From JBGTFE01 sp049799955 (GTDB lineage: Bacteria > Acidobacteriota > Blastocatellia > Pyrinomonadales > Pyrinomonadaceae), in assembly GCA_049799955.1 (NCBI GenBank), contig JBARIW010000016.1:1-64000 (forward strand): a stretch of DNA of 64,000 nucleotides. The letters are read 5' to 3'. Positions 44,336-52,878 of the stretch are shown here, one piece after another. Position 1 is the stretch's first letter, and each line of letters begins with the position of its first letter. Position numbers and translations under genes: made by a program. The notes beneath the pieces are model-generated. The model saw only the letters and a program-made list of their open reading frames with translations. It had not been told where the DNA came from and made no database searches.

Positions 44336-44989
44336 ATGAAAGACGATAACAAATTTTTAAACCGCAGCCGCGAGCGCTCCAAGTGGAAAAAGAAACTGGC
44401 AATTAAACCGAAAAAACAAGATAAAGCGAACGCGATTTATTTTCGCCCGAACTTAACCGACGATAAGCTCATCCGCGAACTTGCGGAAATGATGAGCGAA
44501 ACGAAAAACGCGATTGTCGAAAAATTGGTCGCCGTCGCGCTACACAATAAACCTTTGACAACGCAGAAACTCGAAGAACAAAGAACTTCTTTAAGGCGGC
44601 TCGAAGACAAGACGGACGGAGTTTCGGACGGGCAGATGGAAATGTTTCGCCTGCTCCAAGAAATCCGGCGCGGACAAATAACGCAGGAGAAATTCACGAG
44701 TTCACTACTCTCGGAAATTTATTGCATGGTTCACACCGCCGTGTCTTTAATGCGGACGGCTTTGTTGCAAATACTTGGATTTACAAACAAGGAAATGTCG
44801 AATTCGCATCCTGCTCCGCAAGTATTATCTTCGTTCGATGAAACGAGTGATTTGACGATTGCGCGAAGCCTTCAGGACTTGGAAGCTGCCGCTGTCCATC
44901 ACCAAATCAAAACCGGAAAATTTACGGGCGAAAATCTTTATTGGAAATCAAAATTAAAACGCGGAGATTCCTTACCGTTGGATAAATAA
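44336..44989 (+). CDS. Relaxosome accessory protein (MobC-like)
   Basis: The 217-residue protein has a basic N-terminus, then AIYFRPNLTDDKLIRELAEM followed by VEKLVAVALHNKP (about 33-72), a ribbon-helix-helix-like segment. A helical region with LRRLEDKTDGVSDGQMEMFR follows, and a C-terminal helix (MVHTAVSLMRTALLQIL). Ten bases separate it from the relaxase gene. Small DNA-binding proteins in this position load the relaxase at oriT. The family assignment is by context and fold pattern. Confidence 0.6.
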   Translation: MKDDNKFLNRSRERSKWKKKLAIKPKKQDKANAIYFRPNLTDDKLIRELAEMMSETKNAIVEKLVAVALHNKPLTTQKLEEQRTSLRRLEDKTDGVSDGQMEMFRLLQEIRRGQITQEKFTSSLLSEIYCMVHTAVSLMRTALLQILGFTNKEMSNSHPAPQVLSSFDETSDLTIARSLQDLEAAAVHHQIKTGKFTGENLYWKSKLKRGDSLPLDK

Positions 44990-44999
44990 TTTACGAGTA

Positions 45000-47600
45000 A
45001 TGATTATCAGCATTAAATCAAGCGGGAGCGGCAGCAGTCGCGGACTCATTCACTATCTCGCGCACAGCAAACTCGACCGCGCGAAAGAAGGCGCGGAAAG
45101 GCGAGAGTTTTTTAACGAATCGGAAGACGATTTGGACGTGAGCCGCGCCAATCGACATTTGAGCTTAACGGGCGCGAAACCGAATCCCGAAGAATTGCTC
45201 CATATTGTCGTTGCTCCGAGTAAAGAAGAAATCGAAAGAATCGGTGGTAATTTGAACACGCGAAAAAATGCGCTGAAAGAAATCGTTCGCGCCACAGCCC
45301 GCCAACTTGAAAAAGAAGTCAAAGCGAAAAAACTAAGATGGGTTGCCGCCTCGCATTTTAACACCGACAACCCGCACGCACATCTCGCCATTCAGAAAGA
45401 GTTTTTGAGCGAATCGGGCGAACCTGAAAAGTTGCGAATCAAGCGGCAGATGCTTCATTACAACGAACGCGGTGAACACGGCGAAAAGATAACGCATAAA
45501 GGAGCGTTGATTGTCACCGCTGAAAATAAAGTGGAGGAGATAGCTCGAAATCATCAAACCTCACAAGAGATTCAGAAAACTTCGCAACCGGAAAAAACTA
45601 CTGAAAAAACGGAAACTCAAAGTGAAAAAGCCGAAGAAATTTTATCAATCGAACCTGCGAAAATACCGAACTTCCTTGAACGCCGGATTTTAGCCGAAGA
45701 AATGCTCGTCGCGGCGGAAATCGCCCAACGGACACGTAATATCGAAAACCTCGTCGCACACGGCGACAAAAAACGCTTCAAAATCAAAGACGAACAAACT
45801 GGAATCACGCGCCACGTTTCGCTTTTCGACATCGGACGGAAAATAGAAATTGTCAGCCGCCGGAAAGGGTCGCAGAAATATCCGAAAAACACTGAAATGC
45901 GCGAGAAGTTTACAGCTTCGGCAGCGGAGGAAGAACGATCCAAACACGACCCGCTTATTCGTGGGCTTGAAACAATCCGCCGCCACGTTCTCGGATTTGA
46001 AAACAGGCATCTATTTCAGGCACAGGAAAAACACACGCGGCTTAATAATCAAAAACTGCTGATCGAAAAAAAGTATGAACGCCTGCAAACCGATGTTCCT
46101 TTGCCGATTTTCGAGCCGGACGAGATCGAACGGCTTCAAAGCGAAGCCATCAGAGAACAAAACACGGAAAAGATTTTGCAGCTTGAAAAAATCCGGCAAA
46201 ATAATGCCTCCGAACTGAATCGTCCGAGTCGGCGCGATGACGAAGTTCGCGCGCTTTTAGGGGCGAAAATCATCGCTGAACTAAAAGCGCGGGCGGCAGA
46301 AAAAAGACTTGAGGAGTTTCCGAAGACTAAAGACTTCATGAAAGTAAAAATCGGCGACTCATTTTGGTCGCACTCCGAACTTCAGCGACACGAAAATCGG
46401 GCGGCGCAAAAAAGCAGTTTTTGGAAACAAATTAAATCAAAAACGAACACGATTTTGTTTCCTTCGGGCAACGAACTTCAGCCCGCTGAAAAATTGGATT
46501 ACCCGGCTTTGCACAAAACCGTCGGGAAAGCACTCGAAAATCTCGAAAATTCGCGCCGCGCTGAACTCTCAAAATTGATAGATTTAAGTCAAACTCTCGA
46601 CAAAATTTTTGACGCCAGTGAGAATCCGAATAAAAACCAACTCACACCCGCATTTTCTGTTTGGCAGTTATCTGAATCGGAAGACCTAGCGCTCGATGCC
46701 GGAAGCGAAAGTTTTTATGAGGATTCGCTTACGATACAGGAAACCTGGCTGCGAGAAAAAATGAGTGGCGCGAGCGTTTCAAACGAATCGTTGACTGCGG
46801 AAAAAATCAAACCCGAAGGAAGCGCGGAAAAAGTCATTGGAAATTTCGTCGTGGGGAGAGCAAAGGCGAGAATTATCTTAGCTCAAACAAAAGCCGACCA
46901 AGCCGAAAAAAATCTCGCCGACTATATCCGCAGTAAGTTTTTTATCAGGCACCCGATTTTGAGCCCCAAAACGGGCGAAATAAGAGAGTTGTCTCTGCAC
47001 GAAACAGAACCGAAAGAATATCACTACCTGCTTGACAGACTTCTCGACCGAATGCTTGAAAGTAAAGGACAAAAACAAGAGCACGACGCGGTGCGAAAAG
47101 CCGCTCAGGAAAAGGAAATTGAACTTAAGCAAAATTTAAATGACTCGCAAAATCGCGTTTCGCGTCTTGAAAATCAGCAAACTGCAATGTTTGAAAAATT
47201 CGCGGGTGGGCGTGATGTTCAGCCGATTTTCACGCCGAAGGAAATTGCCGCGCTCGACGCTTGGAAAAATCGAACAAATGATAAATCGGAAGCCGCCGGT
47301 CTCGAAAAAATAATCACGGCAGCCGAAAAAAATAATCGCGTCGGAAAGTTACAGGATTTTCTCGAAAGCACGGCGAAAGATTTGGAAGTTTTCGGTCAGG
47401 ATTTAATAGAAAATTTGGAAGCGAAAATCTCACACGAAAGCGATACGACCAGACGGCAGTCAATCAATGAAAGCAGCCGGGAAATTTCAAAACAAAATTT
47501 CGATTTCCAAAGAACCGAAACTTCAAACTTACAAGAGAATAAATCCGAAAAGATTGAAACCGAAAAAGCGATTGTCAGAGAAAAAGGACGGACGAGATAA
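45000..47600 (+). CDS. Conjugative relaxase (MobA/VirD2-like)
   Basis: The 866-residue protein opens with SSRGLIHYLAHSK, similar to the active-site Tyr motif of relaxase family pfam03432, and has the metal-binding triad in HFNTDNPHAHLAI (His 119, 126, 128). Residues 190-866 are long, charged and coiled-coil-rich, without a helicase motif. The relaxase nicks oriT, stays on the 5' end and is passed to the recipient via the coupling protein. It is preceded by the accessory gene and followed by a giant coiled-coil protein on the same strand. The exact MOB class is uncertain. Confidence 0.8.
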   Translation: MIISIKSSGSGSSRGLIHYLAHSKLDRAKEGAERREFFNESEDDLDVSRANRHLSLTGAKPNPEELLHIVVAPSKEEIERIGGNLNTRKNALKEIVRATARQLEKEVKAKKLRWVAASHFNTDNPHAHLAIQKEFLSESGEPEKLRIKRQMLHYNERGEHGEKITHKGALIVTAENKVEEIARNHQTSQEIQKTSQPEKTTEKTETQSEKAEEILSIEPAKIPNFLERRILAEEMLVAAEIAQRTRNIENLVAHGDKKRFKIKDEQTGITRHVSLFDIGRKIEIVSRRKGSQKYPKNTEMREKFTASAAEEERSKHDPLIRGLETIRRHVLGFENRHLFQAQEKHTRLNNQKLLIEKKYERLQTDVPLPIFEPDEIERLQSEAIREQNTEKILQLEKIRQNNASELNRPSRRDDEVRALLGAKIIAELKARAAEKRLEEFPKTKDFMKVKIGDSFWSHSELQRHENRAAQKSSFWKQIKSKTNTILFPSGNELQPAEKLDYPALHKTVGKALENLENSRRAELSKLIDLSQTLDKIFDASENPNKNQLTPAFSVWQLSESEDLALDAGSESFYEDSLTIQETWLREKMSGASVSNESLTAEKIKPEGSAEKVIGNFVVGRAKARIILAQTKADQAEKNLADYIRSKFFIRHPILSPKTGEIRELSLHETEPKEYHYLLDRLLDRMLESKGQKQEHDAVRKAAQEKEIELKQNLNDSQNRVSRLENQQTAMFEKFAGGRDVQPIFTPKEIAALDAWKNRTNDKSEAAGLEKIITAAEKNNRVGKLQDFLESTAKDLEVFGQDLIENLEAKISHESDTTRRQSINESSREISKQNFDFQRTETSNLQENKSEKIETEKAIVREKGRTR

Positions 47601-47721
47601 ATTTTCGCTTTGAACCTTAAACAAATTCGCCCGGGCACACTGTTTGCTTTTACGAGTTAAAGTTTCGGCGCGTGATTTCACAAACAAAACTGCCGGGATT
47701 TTCATTTCACTTAGAGACAAA

Positions 47722-50700
47722 ATGAGCGAACAATCAAAAACCCTAACCGGAGAGAAAAGTGCGCGGACGGCGCGCGCCGTTGCCGCGATTTTAAGCCAAA
47801 CCGCAACGGACGAATTGTTGCGCGAGCTTAACCAAACTGACGGGCGCAATCAGTCGGAGCAGGCTTCATTTTTAGCTGAACAATCGCCTTTCTTGAGAGA
47901 AATATACGAGCGCGGCGGGACAATCGTGGACGGAGTTTTAAGCGTACCGAAAGAAAACTTGATCGTTTCTCCCGAAATCGAAATCGCCACTACACACGCG
48001 GCGGTCGCAAGACTGACGCGCATTACGGGCAATCCGGTAAAAGCCAAAGAAATAGCCCCGCAGTTCGTCGAAATGGGTGAACGAATCGCCGGAAGCCAAT
48101 CGGACGGCGAAACGCGCCTTAAAGTTTTCGGCTGGCTTTACCGCGTCCTCGAAGGCAAACAAGAATTATTGAACACCGAAGCGCGTGAAACGGACGCGCT
48201 AAACAGTCAAATTCAACCGGAAGGTCAGTTTGCCGAAAAATGGCAGCAAATCGTTGAATTAAGCGAAGCACTCGCCGCGCTTGAGCCAAACGACCGGCTT
48301 CCCGAAAATTCGCTTGAATCTTTGAATGAAAACCAATTTGAAACGGATAATGAGCGGAACGAAGATTTAATGACGGCTGAAAGTTACGAAAACGCGCTCG
48401 AAGCGGAAAACGCGGAACGAGCCGACCAGTTTGTTCCGAGTGGAAATCTAATCGGGTTCGAGCGTATCGAAATCGGTTCGGATTTACCGAAAATTCCCGA
48501 AAATCTTTCGCGCGGCGATTTTGAAAAATTGCTCGAAAAGGCGGGCGAAATTGATTTTCAGATTGAACAAGGAATTCCGACACGCGAAATTCTCGCGCCC
48601 TTCGAGCGATATGTCGAACTAACGAGACTCGACAACGAACTGCGGTTGATTGAGGAAGAATTCGTCAAAACGCAGAAAATCGAAAATAATGAGAATCAGT
48701 CGCAAAATTATCGTTTTATCGCAACGCGCGAAGAATTGCGCGAGTTTTCAGAAGACCGTCAAACGCTCGATGCACTTCTTGGCGAGCAAATTAAAATAAA
48801 GGAAATCATCAAAAATGATTTTGATGATCCGGTTGACCGCGAAAAAGTAGAACGACTTGTTTCCGCTCGAATTTTTGATTCTGGCGTAAAAAATCAAGTA
48901 GATTCCGCATCGACGGACAAGATCGAATTAACCGAAGATGAAGTTGAGTTGTCGCGATTTCTCACACGAGAAAAAAGCGTCGGGCGCGAGATAGTCGCGC
49001 TTTCAGAGCAAATTGCGGCGCGTGAAAAAGATTTTCGTCCATTCGATGATCTTTCGCTTCTTCAAAAGGAAATACCGGCAACCCGACGCAAGGAACTATT
49101 TGAACAAGTTCAATCGCTGGAACTTCCCGTATCCAGCATTTTAAAAGAAAAATATCCCGAATTAACCGCTGAAAAAAGAAACGAAAAACTAAAAGCGGCA
49201 AATACTTTTGAAATCAAAAGTCCGGCGGAATATTTGTTTGTCAGAGAGGCAGCAAATAACCAATTTCAAATTTTACGCAACCGCGAAATCAAAAACGAAT
49301 ACCGAAAAGCGGGCGCTCAAAACGGCGGCGAAATCACGGATGCTAAAAAAGCGCGGCGGGAAACCGACTCTCATCAGGAAAAAATTAAAACTCTCAAACA
49401 ACTCAAACCAAATTTCGCGTTCAAAATCGAAGGCAGCAACCGAGTTATCAACGCAGTGCCTTCGGAAAGAGCCGCCGCAGGTTACGATTTCGCTTCCGAA
49501 TACGTTCGTTATCAATTAAAACAACCGGAAATTCGCGCCCGCCGAGAGTCCGCCGTTTATCGTGAATACGCCGAAAGGTTGGAGTCGGCGAAAACATCTC
49601 AAGAAGTTGTGCGCGAGGCTTACAAAATCCGCCAGGAAAATCATCGCGCCGCCGGGCTTTGGAAAAATGCCCCCAAAGAGGAACAAAATAAACTGCAACG
49701 CCCTTTGTCGAAAAACGAGATGACCTTGCTTTTTCTCGAACTGCCGCCCAAAAACTACACGGCGGAAATGTCGTTTATCAAGTATAATTTCGCTCATTAC
49801 TCGCAGGCAAAAGAGCAGATGACCGCCGCGCTCGAAAAAGGAAATTTAGAACCGAGTGCGGAAGCCCAAAAGCTCGCCCGAAGTTTGGAAGGAAGATTAG
49901 ACCGCCGCGATCTGGAAACGAAACGCAAAGCAACGCGGCATTTTTTTGAAAGTCTGAAGACCGAAAACGAAAAACTTTTCCTAAAAAATGAGTTTGACCA
50001 CAAAGGCGCGTATCAAAATTTGCCGCCGCACGAAAAAGATTGGATATACGCCCGAGCTCAAGAGCAAAAAGAAAATCTCGAATATAAAATCGCCTTTGAG
50101 CATGAAAAAAATACGCCGGCAAAGCTTCAAACGCAAAGCGAAGCAGTTGTAACGAACCAAAGTACAAAAAATCTCCGTCAGGAATTCGCCGTCGGCACGC
50201 TCTGGTATCAGGCGAGAACTCTTGCCAATCAAAAAGAAACGAAAAATTTTGAAAGCGGCGCCGCGAATGTAGATGAAAATTTGGCAAAAACAATCGGCTT
50301 TTTGATTCATAATCAAAGCGAAGCAAATAATTTGCGCGTCAGCGATTGGCTCGAACAACAAAAATCGGAGGAATTACAAATGTCGGGCGAAATCCTTAAA
50401 ACATTTGCCCGCGCCACGCGAGAAATAGAAAACAATAAACTGACGGTAACGATTAAAATCGCCGAAACTAATCGCGTGTCAACCGCCGATTACAAGAATT
50501 TATTCGAGCGGTATTTTCCAGCCGATTTTGAAAAGATAAAGGAATTTCGTGTGAACGACAGTCAAAAATTTCGTTTCGAACACTCGCGCCGCAACGGGCA
50601 ATCCACGCTTCTCGATGCTTGGAAGCAGGACGCGAACAGCGAAATTTACCAGCCTAACGCGCCCATCAAAGTTTTTGAAAACGAGCGGAAAGAACTTCAA

Positions 50701-52257
50701 GCAATCGAGAGCATCAAAGCGGCGCAAGTCAAATGCCGTCGCTCCGTGGAAGTTAAAAACACGATTTTGCTTAAGTATGAAGAAAACCTAAAAAAAGAAT
50801 TTGCGAAAACCGGTCAAGCAGTTTCGGAAGGCGATCTGCGAACGGCGGTTGAACGCGCACTTGCACCGGAAAAATCTGCCGCACTTTCAAACGATCAAAA
50901 GACAATTTTTCAAAAGGCTCAGGATAAAATCTCTTCCTCGGATTTCGAGCGTTTCTTGGAAAACACGAAACTAATCGAAAAAGGAATTATTGAGATAAAT
51001 CAAAGTTTTGAAGCGATTGCCGAGCTGCGGCTTGAAAACGCACAATACAAATTCGCGCCGGAAAAGGCGATAAAACAAGATTCCCTCCAAAAACAATACG
51101 ATACAATTCAACAATTAGCTCAAGCGGAACAATCTACCGCCATCGCCCGTGAAAAATTCAACGCAAATAATACATACGATTTTAATACCGCACAGACGAC
51201 GCTGATTGATCATGTTTCTGATGAACAACGAGAGAAAGCACGGGTCGAATCTTACAAACAAGCGCGAATTGCTTTAGAACCTGCCCAATTAAGCGAGTCT
51301 GACCAAAGCCGCGAAACTCAGTCTAAAGCCCTGGAATTCGCCGACGCACTCGAAGAAGCGCATCAAGCAAGTCTGAATAAAAAATCCGAATCTGAAATTG
51401 AGCAGGCGTTCGCCATTGCCGAAACAAAACGCCAGCGGCTCGATGAAACTTTGCAAATTGAGAAACAATCAAATTTTTTACCCGAAAACAAACCCGTCAG
51501 TTTGACCATTTATGAACGAGAACTGGAGCGAAACGAAAAAGCGATAGCGCAGGCAAAAATTTCAAATATGATTGAAGCAGGAGAATTATCATTGCGCGAT
51601 CTTGAAACGAAAAAAGCCGGTGAAATTTTCACGGCAAAAGAGCGCGACGAAATTCGTATCGAAGCGGGTGAACGGACGCGCGAAAATCTTGAACCGAAGG
51701 AACTTTGGGCGCGCCGCAGCGACGTTTCAGAAAACTTGCAGCAAGCGGCGCTTCATGCGAGCGAGGCACTCGAAAAAGCGCACGGAATATATCACGAAAC
51801 GGGTGCTGACAAGAAAGAAATTGCACGGACGTTTTCTGCGCTCGATGCCGGGATAATTAAGCTCAAAAACGAGCGTCAAACGAATAAAATCGCCGCTAAG
51901 TTTATTAATTTCAAAACCGATTTCAAGCACGATTTAGCCCAAATGTTCGAGCGCGGTCAGCCGAGCGAAAATCCGCAATTGCTGGCGGCGATGACCAAAG
52001 GATTGCTCATCAATTCGCTGGAAAAACAAAATCTGGCATCGGAAAAAATCGGCATTAGTTCTGAAAAATTGAGCGAAATCAGCCGGACAATTACGCTGGC
52101 GATGGTAGAGGACAAAAAGCGTGAGAAAGCAGTAGCTATCGTTAATAATCAGTCGGTCGAGTTGTCAGTTCTGGACAGCCGCACCGCGCAATCTAAAATT
52201 AGCGCGGAAAAATCATCCGTCCCAGTGAAAACGAGACTATTTGAACACATGAGGTAA
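47722..52257 (+). CDS. Giant coiled-coil protein of the transfer region
   Basis: The 1511-residue product is placed at ATG 47722; an upstream TTG at 47644 gives a longer N-terminus with a poor site. The protein is almost wholly charged and helical, very rich in Glu, Lys, Arg and Ala, with many heptad-like stretches. No Walker, primase, nuclease or membrane motif is seen. Its order after the relaxase and its similar composition to the relaxase tail suggest a partner in DNA transfer, perhaps a scaffold or transferred protein. The role is unknown. Confidence 0.55.
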   Translation: MSEQSKTLTGEKSARTARAVAAILSQTATDELLRELNQTDGRNQSEQASFLAEQSPFLREIYERGGTIVDGVLSVPKENLIVSPEIEIATTHAAVARLTRITGNPVKAKEIAPQFVEMGERIAGSQSDGETRLKVFGWLYRVLEGKQELLNTEARETDALNSQIQPEGQFAEKWQQIVELSEALAALEPNDRLPENSLESLNENQFETDNERNEDLMTAESYENALEAENAERADQFVPSGNLIGFERIEIGSDLPKIPENLSRGDFEKLLEKAGEIDFQIEQGIPTREILAPFERYVELTRLDNELRLIEEEFVKTQKIENNENQSQNYRFIATREELREFSEDRQTLDALLGEQIKIKEIIKNDFDDPVDREKVERLVSARIFDSGVKNQVDSASTDKIELTEDEVELSRFLTREKSVGREIVALSEQIAAREKDFRPFDDLSLLQKEIPATRRKELFEQVQSLELPVSSILKEKYPELTAEKRNEKLKAANTFEIKSPAEYLFVREAANNQFQILRNREIKNEYRKAGAQNGGEITDAKKARRETDSHQEKIKTLKQLKPNFAFKIEGSNRVINAVPSERAAAGYDFASEYVRYQLKQPEIRARRESAVYREYAERLESAKTSQEVVREAYKIRQENHRAAGLWKNAPKEEQNKLQRPLSKNEMTLLFLELPPKNYTAEMSFIKYNFAHYSQAKEQMTAALEKGNLEPSAEAQKLARSLEGRLDRRDLETKRKATRHFFESLKTENEKLFLKNEFDHKGAYQNLPPHEKDWIYARAQEQKENLEYKIAFEHEKNTPAKLQTQSEAVVTNQSTKNLRQEFAVGTLWYQARTLANQKETKNFESGAANVDENLAKTIGFLIHNQSEANNLRVSDWLEQQKSEELQMSGEILKTFARATREIENNKLTVTIKIAETNRVSTADYKNLFERYFPADFEKIKEFRVNDSQKFRFEHSRRNGQSTLLDAWKQDANSEIYQPNAPIKVFENERKELQAIESIKAAQVKCRRSVEVKNTILLKYEENLKKEFAKTGQAVSEGDLRTAVERALAPEKSAALSNDQKTIFQKAQDKISSSDFERFLENTKLIEKGIIEINQSFEAIAELRLENAQYKFAPEKAIKQDSLQKQYDTIQQLAQAEQSTAIAREKFNANNTYDFNTAQTTLIDHVSDEQREKARVESYKQARIALEPAQLSESDQSRETQSKALEFADALEEAHQASLNKKSESEIEQAFAIAETKRQRLDETLQIEKQSNFLPENKPVSLTIYERELERNEKAIAQAKISNMIEAGELSLRDLETKKAGEIFTAKERDEIRIEAGERTRENLEPKELWARRSDVSENLQQAALHASEALEKAHGIYHETGADKKEIARTFSALDAGIIKLKNERQTNKIAAKFINFKTDFKHDLAQMFERGQPSENPQLLAAMTKGLLINSLEKQNLASEKIGISSEKLSEISRTITLAMVEDKKREKAVAIVNNQSVELSVLDSRTAQSKISAEKSSVPVKTRLFEHMR

Positions 52258-52460
52258 TCGTGTTGCGTTGGGGTTAGGATTAATTACATACACCAGTAAG
52301 GTACATCGTGATCTAAACCGACTATTTAATAAACTTGATTTCTAATCTGTAACCATACAAAATTTATTTTCGAGAGTGGTATTGTGTGGCAACAATTTCT
52401 ATTCAGCGAAAATCTTCTTTGAATCCCAAAAAGTGTCTATGATTTATGTGGTTTTCTAAT

Positions 52461-52777
52461 ACGACTGAAGCCACGTTTGAATCTTGTAGGGAAGACCAAT
52501 TCAACCTCGGCTTAGATTCCGAAAAAGTGAAAGAAGATTCCACTACGAAACGCTTCCTGTCGAGGGCGCAAAACTCGCCCACTTACACTCAATGTGCGAA
52601 CCGCATTTCTGCTCAATGAAAATTACCCAAGATGTCTGCGAATTTGGGGAAGATCAAAATATCGGGAAAGCAAAGGCTTTAGTAGTTGGAGTAGCGGAAA
52701 AGGCAAAGAAATTTGTCGTAACAGGAAGTGAGATTTATCACGGGAATTTGCCTGATGGGGTAAAGGATCATAATTGA
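52461..52777 (+). pseudogene. thiC: 3' fragment of thiC (phosphomethylpyrimidine synthase)
   Basis: One frame reads EDQFNLGLDSEKVKE, and after a frameshift near 52535 another reads FHYETLPVEGAKLAHLHS, then MCEPHFCSMKITQDVCEFG, ending AKKFVVTGSEIYHG and a TGA at 52775. These match the C-terminus of ThiC, including its CxxCxxxxC Fe-S site; the first Cys is His here (HLHSMC). ThiC makes the thiamine pyrimidine by radical SAM chemistry. Only the last fifth remains, so it is dead. Nothing is recognised in 52258-52460. Confidence 0.8.
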
Positions 52778-52878
52778 AAAAAATGTGTGATATTTTGACG
52801 ATTTTTGTTATAAGTTTAAAAGACAATACTTAAACTTAAAATCAAATTAGAATTTCCCAAATTTGAGAATTATTCATT

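Noticed and set aside
48119..50361. Long minus-strand frames opposite the giant coiled-coil gene
   Set aside because: They are shadows of a biased coding sequence, with no ribosome-binding sites and implausible Phe/Arg-rich products.
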